64,000 bases of DNA from Tropicibacter sp. R16_0 (GTDB lineage: Bacteria; Pseudomonadota; Alphaproteobacteria; Rhodobacterales; Rhodobacteraceae), in contig NZ_JAGHRE010000001.1 in assembly GCF_017743935.1 (NCBI RefSeq), positions 355,683 to 419,682 of the forward strand, written 5' to 3'. The notes under the pieces are model-generated. The model did not search any database, had not been told where the DNA came from, and saw nothing but the letters and a program-made list of their open reading frames with translations. The position numbers and the translations under genes were made by a program. Below are positions 41,404 to 51,085 of the stretch, in pieces (position 1 is the stretch's first letter; each line of letters begins with the position of its first letter).

Positions 41404-42477
41404 TTACTGCGGGATGTCGCCTTCGATGCCTTCGACATAGAAGTTCATGCCAGCCAGAGTGCCGTCGTCTGCGGTTTCGCCGTCACCCAGCCAGTCGCTG
41501 CCATCCTGCTTTTTGATCGGGCCGGTAAACGCGTGGTACGAACCGTCCGCCAGTGCATCCTTGATCGCCAGTGCTTCGGCTTTCACTTCGGCCGGAACCG
41601 CGTCCGAGATCTCGCCGATACCCACCATGCCGGCACCGATGCCGTCCCAGGTGTCCTTGCTCTCCCAGGTGCCGTCCATCACGGCCTTGGTGCGCGCGAT
41701 GTAGTAGGGTGCCCAGTCGTCGATGATCGAGCTGACGCGCGGGTGCGGTGCATACTCGCTCATGTCGGATGCCTGACCAAAGGTGATCACGTTGCCAGCG
41801 GCCTGAGCGGCGGCCTGCGGCGCGGTCGAGTCGGTGTGCTGCAGGATCACGTCCGCACCTTGTTCGATCAGAACCTTGGCGGCGTCGGCTTCTTTTGCCG
41901 GGTCAAACCAGGTAAAGGCCCAGACGATCTTGAACTCGACATCCGGGTTCACCTTGCGGGCGTGGATGAAGGCCGAGTTGATGCCGCGAATAACTTCGGG
42001 GATCGGGAACGAGCCGATGTAGCCTACGATGTTCGACTTGGTCATGTGACCGGCGATGGTGCCCTGTACGGCGCGGCCTTCATAGAAACGGGCCGAATAG
42101 GTCGACACGTTGTCGGCGCGCTTGTAGCCGGTGGCGTGTTCGAACTTCACGTTCGGGAACTTCTTGGCCACGTTGATCGTCGGGTCCATGTAACCAAACG
42201 AGGTGGTAAAGATCAGATCGGCACCGTCCAGCGCCATCTGCGTCATCACGCGCTCGCTGTCGGGGCCTTCGGCCACGTTTTCAACGTAGACGGTTTCGAC
42301 CTTGTCGCCGAACTCGGCCACGACGGCCTTGCGGCCCTGATCGTGCTCATAGGTCCAGCCGCCGTCGCCCACCGGGCCGACATAGACAAAGCCGACTTTG
42401 GTCTTGTCTGCCGCGACCGCTGCGGTGGCAAGGCCAAGGCCAAGCGCCGCAGTGGCAAGAAGTGAAGTGAGTTTCAT
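41404..42477 (-). CDS. BMP-family nucleoside ABC transporter, substrate-binding protein
   Basis: A 357-residue periplasmic binding protein of the BMP (basic membrane protein/PnrA) family, which binds purine nucleosides. A signal peptide ends near residue 23 (LATAAVA-AD). Family blocks are KVGFVYVGPVGDGGWTYEHD, LIFTTSFGYMDPTINVAKKF, YEGRAVQGTIAGHMTKSN and QHTDSTAPQAAAQ. ATG 42477 is preceded by GGGGAG. It is the last gene of the operon, after both permeases and the ATPase. Its neighbours, the xanthine dehydrogenase genes, support a purine ligand. Confidence 0.9.
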   Translation of the reverse strand: MKLTSLLATAALGLGLATAAVAADKTKVGFVYVGPVGDGGWTYEHDQGRKAVVAEFGDKVETVYVENVAEGPDSERVMTQMALDGADLIFTTSFGYMDPTINVAKKFPNVKFEHATGYKRADNVSTYSARFYEGRAVQGTIAGHMTKSNIVGYIGSFPIPEVIRGINSAFIHARKVNPDVEFKIVWAFTWFDPAKEADAAKVLIEQGADVILQHTDSTAPQAAAQAAGNVITFGQASDMSEYAPHPRVSSIIDDWAPYYIARTKAVMDGTWESKDTWDGIGAGMVGIGEISDAVPAEVKAEALAIKDALADGSYHAFTGPIKKQDGSDWLGDGETADDGTLAGMNFYVEGIEGDIPQ

Positions 42478-42541
42478 TAGGTTACTCCCCAGGTTGGTAT
42501 GTTTTGCCCTTTTATCAGGGCTTTGGTTTGGTTTTGCCACA

Positions 42542-43462
42542 TCAATGCGTGGCGTGGAAGATGCGACCCAGCGATGCAGGCGCGCCGCTTTTGTCGCGTG
42601 ACAGGAACACCAGAACGATGATCGTGATCAGATAGGGCGACATTGCCAGATACTCGACCGGGATGGCAACGCCTGCGGCCTGCAGATTCAGCTGCACAAC
42701 CGTAACACCGCCGAAAAGATAGGCACCCAAAAGCGCGCGCCATGGTTTCCAGCTGGCAAACACCACCAGCGCAAGCGCGATCCAGCCAACACCGGCGGTC
42801 ATGCCCTCGGTCCATTGCGGCACGCGGATCAGGCTGATGTATGCCCCGCCCAGGCCCGCGCAGGCCCCACCAAACATGATCGCCATGATACGGATGCGCA
42901 CAACCTTGTAGCCAAGCGCATGGGCGGCGTCGTGGTTTTCACCAACAGCGCGCAGCACCAGACCAACGCGGGTGTATTTCAGCAGTGCCCAGACAGCGGC
43001 GGTCAAAGCGATGCCCAGATACAGGATCGGATCGTGGCCAAACAGGATCGGGCCGATGACGGGTAGATCGGTCAGGACTGGGATGTCCAGCTTGCCCATC
43101 TGCGGCGGTTTGATCCCCACATAGCTTTGCCCCATAAGCGAGCTGAGACCCAAACCAAAGAGCGTCAGCGCCAGGCCCGAGGCAACCTGATTTGCCAGCG
43201 CCACTTGCGTCAGCACAACAAAGAGCAGGGACAACAGCGCGCCGCCAATGGCCGAGGCCAGGAAGCCCAGCCAGGGCGAGCCGCTTTCGACCGTGATCGC
43301 AAAGCCCGAGATCGCACCAACGATCATCATGCCTTCGACACCCAGGTTCAGAACACCGGCTTTTTCCACCACCAGCTCACCAATGGCGGCCAGCAGGATC
43401 GGGGTTGCTGCCACCATAAGAGAGGCGATCAGCAGGACGGGATTGATTGCAGAAAGATCCAT
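42542..43462 (-). CDS. Nucleoside ABC transporter permease (NupQ/YufQ-like)
   Basis: A 306-residue inner-membrane permease of the BPD_transp_2 (branched-chain/monosaccharide) family. It shows about eight to ten helices and the conserved AVGENHDAAHALGYKVVRIR loop that contacts the ATPase, with GGACAGLGGAYISL after it. It is the smaller of the two permeases and matches the NupQ position of Bacillus nucleoside transporters. It starts three bases after the stop of the other permease; the 64-base gap before the binding-protein gene may help set its separate translation level. Confidence 0.9.
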   Translation of the reverse strand: MDLSAINPVLLIASLMVAATPILLAAIGELVVEKAGVLNLGVEGMMIVGAISGFAITVESGSPWLGFLASAIGGALLSLLFVVLTQVALANQVASGLALTLFGLGLSSLMGQSYVGIKPPQMGKLDIPVLTDLPVIGPILFGHDPILYLGIALTAAVWALLKYTRVGLVLRAVGENHDAAHALGYKVVRIRIMAIMFGGACAGLGGAYISLIRVPQWTEGMTAGVGWIALALVVFASWKPWRALLGAYLFGGVTVVQLNLQAAGVAIPVEYLAMSPYLITIIVLVFLSRDKSGAPASLGRIFHATH

Positions 43463-43465
43463 GGT

Positions 43466-44548
43466 TCACGCCACCTCTTTGCTGGCAAGTCGAATGCGGT
43501 AGTTGGTGAGCAGGTCCAGCGCCAGCAGGAAGAACAAGAGCATCCCCTGGAAAACCTGAATGGCGGCCGATGGCAGGCCAAGGTTCGACTGCGCGATGTC
43601 GCCACCGATATACGTCAGCGCCATAACGCCGCCCGCCAACACGATGCCCACCGGATGCAGCCGGCCCAGAAAGGCCACGATGATCGCGGTAAAGCCATAG
43701 CCCACGTTGAAGTCGATGGTGATCTGACCTGCGGGGCCCGCCACTTCGAAGAGGCCCGCAAGGCCCGCCAGCACGCCCGAAGCGCCCAGGCAGAACAGGA
43801 TCAACCGCGCCGGGTTCACGCCGGCAAACTTGGCCGCGCGAGGCGCTTCACCCGTCAGGCGGATGTGAAAGCCCAGCATGTGACGGTTGAGCAGCACATA
43901 GGCAAAGATCACCGCGATCAGCGCTGTCACCACACCCCAGTGCATGCCGGAGCCTACAAACAGCTCGGCATTGTGCGCGCTGTCCCAAGATTGCAGGTTG
44001 CGCGAGCCGGGAAAACCGTAGCCTTCGGGGTTTTTCAGCAAGCCCAGAGAGACCGAGGCCAACATCTGCTCGGCCACATAGACCAGCATCAGGGACACGA
44101 GGATCTCGTTGGTGCCGAACCGCACTTTCAGGATGGCCGGGATCATCGCCCAGATCCAACCGCCCAAGGCGCCGCCGATCACCATCAGCGGAAAGATGTA
44201 CCACGCCTCAAGCGGGTAGAAGGCCAGGCCCACACCGGCACCCACGATGGCGCCCATGATGTATTGCCCTTCGGCCCCGATGTTCCAGATGCCTGCGCGA
44301 AAACCCAGAGACAGGCCAATCGCGATCAGCACCAAGGGCGCGCCTTTGATCAGCAGTTGCGGGCGATAGTAGAACGAGAACTCGCCAAAGAGCGGCTCCC
44401 AGAAGATGGTCATAATGGCTTCAACCGGGTTCTTTCCAAGGGCTGCGAACAGCACCCCGCCAAAGAACATTGTTGCAAGTACCGCCACGACAGGCGTGGC
44501 CATGGACCAGGTCTGTGATGGCTGTGGTCGTTTCTCCAGCACGATCAT
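43466..44548 (-). CDS. Nucleoside ABC transporter permease (NupP/YufP-like)
   Basis: A 360-residue permease with about ten membrane helices, the larger partner in the transporter. Characteristic segments are GFRAGIWNIGAEGQYIMGAI near the middle and RLTGEAPRAAKFAGVNPARL, the cytoplasmic coupling loop for the ATPase. The protein begins with a short cytoplasmic stretch (EKRPQPSQTWS) before the first helix. It follows the ATPase gene by 69 bases and would form the heterodimeric membrane channel with the NupQ-like protein. Confidence 0.9.
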   Translation of the reverse strand: MIVLEKRPQPSQTWSMATPVVAVLATMFFGGVLFAALGKNPVEAIMTIFWEPLFGEFSFYYRPQLLIKGAPLVLIAIGLSLGFRAGIWNIGAEGQYIMGAIVGAGVGLAFYPLEAWYIFPLMVIGGALGGWIWAMIPAILKVRFGTNEILVSLMLVYVAEQMLASVSLGLLKNPEGYGFPGSRNLQSWDSAHNAELFVGSGMHWGVVTALIAVIFAYVLLNRHMLGFHIRLTGEAPRAAKFAGVNPARLILFCLGASGVLAGLAGLFEVAGPAGQITIDFNVGYGFTAIIVAFLGRLHPVGIVLAGGVMALTYIGGDIAQSNLGLPSAAIQVFQGMLLFFLLALDLLTNYRIRLASKEVA

Positions 44549-44617
44549 TTGCTCTGTCCCCCTGATTTCTTGTTGTTGGCTGCCGTGCTGGCAGGTGTTG
44601 TGGTGAGTGTGGCTGGC

Positions 44618-46135
44618 TCAGACATGCGCCACCTCCATCCCATGTGCGCCGCCCATCATCAGGCCGATCTCGTCAACTGTCAGGCCGGTGGTCTCGCGCG
44701 GGGCGCTCAGGCGGCCCTCGTTCAGTGCCGCAAAGCTGTCCGAGATCTCCATCAGTTCATCCAGATCCTGGCTGATGCAGACCACAGCAGTGCCTTTGGC
44801 TGCCAAATCGAGGATGGCCTGCCGGATGGAGGCGGCCGCAGCCGCGTCCACGCCCCAGGTCGGCTGGTTCACCACCAGAACGTCCGGGTTTTGCAGAACC
44901 TCGCGACCAATGACGAACTTTTGCAGGTTCCCGCCCGACAGAGAGCGTGCCGCGTTGTCGGGGCCGGGGGTGCGCACGTCAAAGGCTTCGATGATGCGCT
45001 CGGCAAAGCTTTGGGTTTCGCCCCATTTCAAGAAGCCGTTGCTTTCCAGCCCCTCGCGCACCGATCCGGTGAGCAGGGCGTTTTCCGTCAGGCTCATGTT
45101 CGGGGCCGCTGCGTGGCCCAGGCGCTCCTCGGGCGCGGACAGCAGACCCAGCTTGCGCCGCGCTGTCGGGCCCAGTTTGCCAATCGGCTGGCCGTTCATC
45201 TTGACTGCATCTGGTGCGGTGGTGATTTCACCCGACAACACGCCCAGCAATTCGTCCTGACCGTTGCCGGCGACACCGCCGACGCCCAGAACCTCGCCTC
45301 GACGCACAGTCAGATGCAGGTTGCGCAGCGCCGTGCCGAACTCGGTCGGCGAGGGCACGGAAAGCCCCGAGATGTCCAACGCGATCTCGCCAAAATCGCG
45401 GCCAGACCGTTCTGGGGTTTGCAGGGTCGATCCCACCATCATCTCGGCCATGTCACGGGCCGAGGTTTCAGTGGGGATACACTCACCCACATTCTTGCCC
45501 AATCGCAGGATCGTCGCGTGATCACAGAGCGTCCGGATCTCTTCCAGCTTGTGCGAGATATACAGGATCGAGGTGCCCTCGGACCGCAGTTTCTGCAGTG
45601 TTTCGAACAGGATATCGACCTCTTGCGGGGTCAGAACCGATGTCGGTTCGTCCATGATCAGCAGCTTGGGATCTTGCAGCAGGCAGCGAATGATCTCGAC
45701 CCGCTGGCGTTCGCCGGCGGACAGATCGCCCACCGTGCGATAGGGGTCCAGAGGCAGGCCATAGGTTTCCGACACTTCGCGGATACGCGCAGCCAGATCC
45801 CCCATCTTAGGCGGGTTTTCCATGCCCAATGCGATGTTCTCGGCCACGTTCAGCGCGTCGAACAGCGAGAAGTGCTGGAACACCATCGCGATCCCGTCGG
45901 CCCGCGCCGCGCGCGGTTCAGCCGGGGCAAAAGGCTGGCCGTTCAGCACCATGGTGCCGCTGTCGGGCTTCACCAGCCCGTAGATCATTTTCACCAGCGT
46001 GGATTTGCCCGCGCCGTTTTCCCCAAGCAGGGCATGAACCTCGCCCTGTCCGATATCGAACGAGACGGTGTCGTTGGCCACTACGCCTGGGTATGCCTTG
46101 GTCAGCCCTTGAAGGCTCAGAAGTGGAGTTGTCAC
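44618..46135 (-). CDS. Nucleoside ABC transporter ATP-binding protein (NupO/YufO-like)
   Basis: A 505-residue protein with two ABC domains in tandem. The N-terminal domain has an intact Walker A GENGAGKSTLVKMIYG, the signature LSAGERQRVEI and Walker B LLIMDEPTSVL. In the C-terminal domain the Walker A is degenerate (GVAGNGQDELLGVLSG), while the signature LSGGNLQKFVIGREV is intact. This asymmetry is usual in the monosaccharide/nucleoside class. The start is a GTG at 46135 overlapping the XdhC stop as GTGA. This overlap ties the transporter to the xanthine dehydrogenase genes. Confidence 0.92.
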   Translation of the reverse strand: MTTPLLSLQGLTKAYPGVVANDTVSFDIGQGEVHALLGENGAGKSTLVKMIYGLVKPDSGTMVLNGQPFAPAEPRAARADGIAMVFQHFSLFDALNVAENIALGMENPPKMGDLAARIREVSETYGLPLDPYRTVGDLSAGERQRVEIIRCLLQDPKLLIMDEPTSVLTPQEVDILFETLQKLRSEGTSILYISHKLEEIRTLCDHATILRLGKNVGECIPTETSARDMAEMMVGSTLQTPERSGRDFGEIALDISGLSVPSPTEFGTALRNLHLTVRRGEVLGVGGVAGNGQDELLGVLSGEITTAPDAVKMNGQPIGKLGPTARRKLGLLSAPEERLGHAAAPNMSLTENALLTGSVREGLESNGFLKWGETQSFAERIIEAFDVRTPGPDNAARSLSGGNLQKFVIGREVLQNPDVLVVNQPTWGVDAAAAASIRQAILDLAAKGTAVVCISQDLDELMEISDSFAALNEGRLSAPRETTGLTVDEIGLMMGGAHGMEVAHV

Positions 46136-47067
46136 GCGCTCAGGTCCTTTTTTCGTGTCTCAGTCAGGGCCGGGCGCAGCATGTCAGCTGCAACGCCCAC
46201 GGCGATCATCTGCGGGTGTTTGCCCAAGCTCGGATCGCCGATCGGGCAGGTGATCCGGCTGATGCGGTCGGGGGGATGCCCCAATTTGCCCAGCCGGGAA
46301 CGGAATCGCGCCCACTTGGTAGCCGAGCCGATCAGTCCGGCAAAGGCGAAATCGTGATTTAACAGACGGTTGCACAGTTCCAGATCGAGTGTGTGCGAAT
46401 ATGTCAGCACCAGATGCTCGGCTTCTGTGGGCGCATAGCGCACCAGTTCCGCCGGTTTGGCCGCTGGCAAAGTCGTCACGCCCGCCGGGATGGTTTCGGG
46501 AAACCGCTCGGGCCCGGTGTCCACCCAAGTGATCGCCAGATCCGGCAGGGGGGAGAGCACATCGACCAAGGCGCGGCCCACGTGACCTGCGCCCCAGATC
46601 CAAAGCTGACGCGCGGGTTTGTGCACCGGCTCGATCATCCAGCCGTCGATCAGCTGCGCCTCGGGCCGGGTGCCTTGTCCGCGCGCCTCGTTCAGCACGC
46701 GCTTGACGGTCAACGACATGACGCGGTTATCAGTGGCGCGACAGATGATTTCGGCGTCGAGCGAGTTCACGGCTTCAGCGTCATACACCTCGCTCAGCAG
46801 CGAAACCGCCCCACCACAGCACTGGCCCATGTCGGGGCCAAGGGCGTGATGGCTGAGCACGCGCTCAGCCGTTTGGCGTCGCGCAGTCTCAGCGGCTTCG
46901 AACTCCAGCGTTCCGCCGCCGATGGTGCCGGACTGGCCGCCGGGCCAGACCAGCATGGATGCGCCGACCTCTCGCGGGGAGGACCCCTTGATCGCGGCGA
47001 TCACGACGCGGGTGACGCGCCCGTGGGATTTGACTGCCTCCCTCAAAGCCTCCAGGTCAAATCCCAT
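46132..47067 (-). CDS. xdhC: Xanthine dehydrogenase accessory protein XdhC
   Basis: A 311-residue chaperone that binds molybdenum cofactor, promotes its sulfuration and inserts it into XdhB. The N-terminal XdhC/CoxI domain has IAAIKGSSPREVGASMLVWP and GTIGGGTLEFEA, with MGQCCGGAVSLL carrying the conserved cysteines. The C-terminal Rossmann-like domain has LWIWGAGHVGRALVDVLSPL. ATG 47067 is preceded by GGAGGG at good spacing. It overlaps the XdhB stop by eleven bases. This is a standard xdhABC order. Confidence 0.92.
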   Translation of the reverse strand: MGFDLEALREAVKSHGRVTRVVIAAIKGSSPREVGASMLVWPGGQSGTIGGGTLEFEAAETARRQTAERVLSHHALGPDMGQCCGGAVSLLSEVYDAEAVNSLDAEIICRATDNRVMSLTVKRVLNEARGQGTRPEAQLIDGWMIEPVHKPARQLWIWGAGHVGRALVDVLSPLPDLAITWVDTGPERFPETIPAGVTTLPAAKPAELVRYAPTEAEHLVLTYSHTLDLELCNRLLNHDFAFAGLIGSATKWARFRSRLGKLGHPPDRISRITCPIGDPSLGKHPQMIAVGVAADMLRPALTETRKKDLSA

Positions 47068-49357
47068 CGCGAACCCTCCGCACCCCGGCCCAGACCTCTT
47101 CGGCTGTGGCGGGGGCATCAATGGCAGGATAGGCGTCGCCGCAGGCGGCAACCGCATTTGACAGCGCCAACCAGGCAGAGATGCCCAGCATGAAGGGTGG
47201 CTCACCTACCGCTTTGGAGCGATAGATCGTATCTTCGCGGTTCTGCTCGTCCCAAAGGGCGACGTTGAACACATCGGGTCGGTCCGAACAGGCGGGGATC
47301 TTGTAGGTCGACGGCGCATGGGTGCGCAGACGGCCCTGATCGTCCCAGACCAGCTCTTCGGTTGTCAGCCAGCCCGCGCCCTGCACATAGCCGCCTTCGA
47401 CCTGGCCAATGTCCAGCGCCGGGTTCAGCGACGCGCCTGCGTCGTGCAGGATGTCGGTGCGTAGAATGCGGTTCTCGCCGGTCAGAGTGTCAATCGCCAC
47501 TTCGGTAATCGACGCGCCATAGGCAAAGTAGAAGAACGGCCGACCCTGACCTTTAATCCGGTCCCATTCGATCTTGGGCGTTTTGTAGAACCCGGTGGCC
47601 GACAGGCTGATGCGACCCTGATAGGCCATCGCCGCAGCCTCTTGGAACGTATAGTGCGCCTCGCCAACCTCGACACTACCATCGCTGAAGGTGACGTCGC
47701 TGACCTCGGCCTGATGGCGTTCGGCCAGGAACTCGGCCATCCTGTCGCGAATGGTGTCACACGCCGCCTTGACCGCCATACCGTTCAGGTCGGACCCGGA
47801 GGAGGCTGCCGTGGCCGAGGTGTTGGGCACCTTGGCCGTGTCCGTCGCGGTGATCTTGACCAGTTCCAGCGGGATGCCAAAACGGCTGGCTGCCACTTGG
47901 GCCACCTTCTGGAACAGGCCTTGGCCCATTTCCGTGCCGCCGTGGTTCAGGTGAACCGAGCCGTCCTGATAGACATGCACCAAAGCGCCGGCCTGATTGA
48001 GGTGGGTCAGCGTGAAGGAAATCCCGAACTTCACCGGAGCAAAGGCGATGCCCTTTTTCACGATTGGGTTCTCGGCGTTCCACTTCTCAATGGCTGCTTT
48101 GCGGGCTGCATAGTTGCTGGTTTCCAGCAACCGCTCGGTCATGCCGTGCAGTTCGAAATCCTCGACCTGCATGCCATAGGGGGTGGAGTTGTCACCCTGT
48201 GGCGCGGCGTCGGCCTTGGCGGCGTAGTAGTTCCGCTTGCGCACCTCGACCGGGTCCAGACCCAGATCATGGGCGATATGGTCCATCACCCGTTCAATCC
48301 CGACCATCCCCTGCGGCCCGCCAAAGCCGCGATAGGCGGTGGCAGATTGGGTGTTGGTCTTGAGCCGGTGGCTTTCGATCCGTGCGTTGGGCAGCAGATA
48401 GGCATTGTCCGAATGCAGCATGGCGCGGTCCGCTACAGGCAAAGACAGGTCCTGCGCCCAGCCACAGCGGGTGTAATGTTTGAACGAGACACCCTGCACG
48501 CGGCCATCATCGTCAAAGCCAACGCGATAGCTGATGCGGAATTCATGCCGCTTGCCGGTGATCACCATGTCGTCGTCGCGGTCGTAGCGCATCTTGCAGG
48601 CGCGACCGGTCAGGCGCGCGGCCACGGCACAGGATACGGCCAATGCGTTGCCCTGGCTCTCCTTGCCGCCAAAGCCACCGCCCATGCGCCGGGTTTCCAC
48701 GCGAACGGCGTGCATCGGCACGCCAAGCGCCTCTGCCACCTTGTGCTGAATCTCGGTCGGGTGCTGGGTCGAGCTGTGAACCAGCATGTCACCGCCCTCG
48801 TTCGGCACGGCCATGGCGGCCTGACCTTCGAGGTAGAAATGCTCCTGCCCGCCAATTTCAAACGTCGCCTCGATCTGGCGCGGGGCGGCATCAATCGCGG
48901 CCTCGGCATCGCCTTTTTCGTAGATCCGCGGGCCTTCTTCGAACCGGCTGTCGGCGGCCAGAGCCTCATCGACCGTCAGCAGCGGCGTTTCTTCGGCATA
49001 GTCGATCTGGCCCAGCCGTGCGGCCTTGCGCGCGGCCAAATGGCTTTCGGCGATCACCAGGAACACAGGCTGGCCGACATAGTTCACCGTACCATCCGAC
49101 AACAGTGGCTCGTCGTGGATCGAAGGCGAGACGTCATTGGCGAAGGGCAGATCATCCGCCACCATCACGGCCACGACACCAGGGGCGGCCTTGACCGCAT
49201 CCAGGTTCATCGCGGTGATGCGCCCCTTGGCAATCGGGGACTGACCAAAGGCCAGATGCAGGCTACCAGCTGGCGTCGGGATGTCATCCACGTAGCGGGC
49301 CGTACCGGTCACATGCAGACGCGCCGCGTCATGAGGAAGGGGTTTTGTCACGCTCAT
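47057..49357 (-). CDS. xdhB: Xanthine dehydrogenase, molybdopterin-binding subunit
   Basis: A 766-residue large subunit. It oxidises hypoxanthine to xanthine and urate at a molybdenum centre. Motifs are [20 protein letters not shown] at the N-terminus, the molybdopterin region [15 protein letters not shown] and [13 protein letters not shown], then [16 protein letters not shown], and the catalytic glutamate in [18 protein letters not shown]. The length is normal for bacterial XdhB. It starts where xdhA ends (four-base overlap) and needs XdhC for activity. Confidence 0.94.
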   Translation of the reverse strand: MSVTKPLPHDAARLHVTGTARYVDDIPTPAGSLHLAFGQSPIAKGRITAMNLDAVKAAPGVVAVMVADDLPFANDVSPSIHDEPLLSDGTVNYVGQPVFLVIAESHLAARKAARLGQIDYAEETPLLTVDEALAADSRFEEGPRIYEKGDAEAAIDAAPRQIEATFEIGGQEHFYLEGQAAMAVPNEGGDMLVHSSTQHPTEIQHKVAEALGVPMHAVRVETRRMGGGFGGKESQGNALAVSCAVAARLTGRACKMRYDRDDDMVITGKRHEFRISYRVGFDDDGRVQGVSFKHYTRCGWAQDLSLPVADRAMLHSDNAYLLPNARIESHRLKTNTQSATAYRGFGGPQGMVGIERVMDHIAHDLGLDPVEVRKRNYYAAKADAAPQGDNSTPYGMQVEDFELHGMTERLLETSNYAARKAAIEKWNAENPIVKKGIAFAPVKFGISFTLTHLNQAGALVHVYQDGSVHLNHGGTEMGQGLFQKVAQVAASRFGIPLELVKITATDTAKVPNTSATAASSGSDLNGMAVKAACDTIRDRMAEFLAERHQAEVSDVTFSDGSVEVGEAHYTFQEAAAMAYQGRISLSATGFYKTPKIEWDRIKGQGRPFFYFAYGASITEVAIDTLTGENRILRTDILHDAGASLNPALDIGQVEGGYVQGAGWLTTEELVWDDQGRLRTHAPSTYKIPACSDRPDVFNVALWDEQNREDTIYRSKAVGEPPFMLGISAWLALSNAVAACGDAYPAIDAPATAEEVWAGVRRVRDGI

Positions 49358-50739
49358 GCCGACACCTCCAACACGTTGGTGGTCTGTCCCTGGCTTTCTG
49401 CAAAGTAGCGCTCCAGCAGGGCGCGGGCGGTTTCGAGCCGGTATTCGGCCGAGGCGCGCATGTCGGTGAGTGGTGTGAAGTCTGCGTCGAACTTGGCTTT
49501 GGCTGCGGTGATGGTCGCGACCGTCCAGGGCTGACCGATCAAAGCCGCTTCCACGGCCGTGGCGCGTTTGGGGATGCCGGCCATGCCGCCAAATGCGATG
49601 CGAGCATTGGTAACGATCCCATCTGCAACCGTGATGTTGAAACAGCCACAGACGGCGGAAATGTCCTGATCAAACCGTTTGCTCAGCTTGTAGCATTTCA
49701 GCGTGTCGGGCTGGCGGGGGAAGCTCACCGCCTCGACAAACTCTCCCGGTTGGCGGTCCTGCTTGCCGTAGTCGATGAAGAAGTCTTCTAGCGGCATGTC
49801 ACGGCGCGTGTCGCCCTTGCGCAGATGCAGGGTGGCCCCAAGTGCGATCAGCGCGGGCGGGTTGTCCCCGATGGGCGAACCATTGGCGATATTGCCGCCG
49901 ATGGTGGCGGCGTGGCGCACCTGAACGGAGGCATAGCGGCGGACCATTTCGGCATAAGACGGATGCAGGTCGCTCAAAGTATCGCCGACAGTATTCATGT
50001 CGACCATGGCCCCAAAGCGCACATTGGTTTCCGTGACTTCAACGTCTTTCAAGTCGTCACAGCGGTTCAGGAAAATGACCGAGTTCAGATCGCGGAGCTG
50101 TTTGGTGACCCAAAGGCCCACATCTGTTGCACCGGCGATGATGGTCGCGTCTGGATTGGCCGCATAGACCGCGGCCAGCTCGTCCGAGGATGTGGGCGCG
50201 TGGGCCGGGCCATCTTCGGCCACTTCAGTGGCTTTGGGCAGGACGAATGCGCAGTCGTTGTTCACCCAAGTCGGCACAGGTTTGTCTTCACAGGCTTCAG
50301 CCGCGCGGATGATCGGGGCGTATCCGGTGCAGCGGCAGAGGTTGCCAGCCAGTTGCGTGTCGTGATCGGTGGCACCATTGGCATGAGCCGCCGTCATCGA
50401 CATGATGAACCCAGGCGTGCAGAACCCGCATTGTGATCCGTGATGCTCGATCATGGCGTCTTGCACGGGGTGCAATGAGCCATCAGCCTCGCCAACACCT
50501 TCGACCGTGCGGATCGCCTTGCCGTGCAGTTGTGGCAGAAACAGAATGCAAGAGTTCAGCGCCCTGGCGCCATCCGCATCGCTGACCATGACAGTGCAAG
50601 CGCCGCAGTCGCCCTCGTTGCAGCCTTCTTTGGTGCCGCGCAGATGTCGTTCCTCGCGCAGCCAATCCAGCAGCGTGGCCGTGGGCGACACGCCCTCCAG
50701 CTCCACAGTCTCTCCGTTCAGAAGAAACGTGATGTCCAT
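49354..50739 (-). CDS. xdhA: Xanthine dehydrogenase, small subunit (2Fe-2S and FAD)
   Basis: A 461-residue subunit with two [2Fe-2S] clusters and FAD. The ferredoxin-like cluster uses [14 protein letters not shown] and the later NSCILF cysteine. The second cluster uses [13 protein letters not shown] and [14 protein letters not shown]. The FAD domain (about residues 190-370) contains [18 protein letters not shown] and [20 protein letters not shown]. Electrons pass from the molybdenum subunit through the clusters to FAD and NAD. This is the first gene of a seven-gene array that includes the nucleoside transporter. No strong ribosome site is seen before ATG 50739. Confidence 0.94.
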   Translation of the reverse strand: MDITFLLNGETVELEGVSPTATLLDWLREERHLRGTKEGCNEGDCGACTVMVSDADGARALNSCILFLPQLHGKAIRTVEGVGEADGSLHPVQDAMIEHHGSQCGFCTPGFIMSMTAAHANGATDHDTQLAGNLCRCTGYAPIIRAAEACEDKPVPTWVNNDCAFVLPKATEVAEDGPAHAPTSSDELAAVYAANPDATIIAGATDVGLWVTKQLRDLNSVIFLNRCDDLKDVEVTETNVRFGAMVDMNTVGDTLSDLHPSYAEMVRRYASVQVRHAATIGGNIANGSPIGDNPPALIALGATLHLRKGDTRRDMPLEDFFIDYGKQDRQPGEFVEAVSFPRQPDTLKCYKLSKRFDQDISAVCGCFNITVADGIVTNARIAFGGMAGIPKRATAVEAALIGQPWTVATITAAKAKFDADFTPLTDMRASAEYRLETARALLERYFAESQGQTTNVLEVSA

Positions 50740-51085
50740 ATTCGAAAACCCGTCGCGTTACCCCGTTGTGCCTGTCAGCGCGCCCCTTCGATGCGACGTA
50801 GAAAGAGCGCAGGCATATAATTGCGTCCCAGATTAGAAAGGGGGCGTAAGTTCTGGCAAGAAAAAGTCATTCTGCAATGCAACATTTTGCATCAATTTGC
50901 GAGGTGTTCAGGGTGGGATTTCGGACTTAAGGTGCTGAAAACGCACTGTCTTGCCTGTTTTGCGGCAGGTGCGAGGGTTGAAACACCTTCAAGAATACCC
51001 GAAAAGTACTGCCTATTATTTCGACATTCCGAAGAGCGGTCGCTTGCGTCTTTCCCCCCTTCGCGGGCTGCGCTAGCTTGAGCGG
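50740..51085. other. Divergent intergenic region between xdhA and dnaE
   Basis: About 350 bases with no credible gene. It must hold the promoter of the purine operon (minus) and that of dnaE (plus). The most notable element is the palindrome at 50877-50892. A TATAAT hexamer occurs at 50815-50820 on the plus strand, but it is about 270 bases from dnaE and its role is uncertain. Confidence 0.6.
50877..50892. promoter_or_regulatory. Candidate operator upstream of the xdh operon
   Basis: ATGCAA-CATT-TTGCAT is a perfect 6-bp inverted repeat with a four-base spacer, about 140 bases upstream of the xdhA start. It could bind a regulator of the purine operon. No regulator gene is adjacent in this window. 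Confidence 0.4.

Noticed and set aside
44549-49408. Very long open frames on the plus strand opposite the ABC ATPase gene and xdhB (about 600 codons each).
   Set aside because: They mirror real genes with strong motifs on the minus strand. The translations are rich in Arg, Gly, His and Gln and have no recognisable domains, as expected from high-GC third positions.
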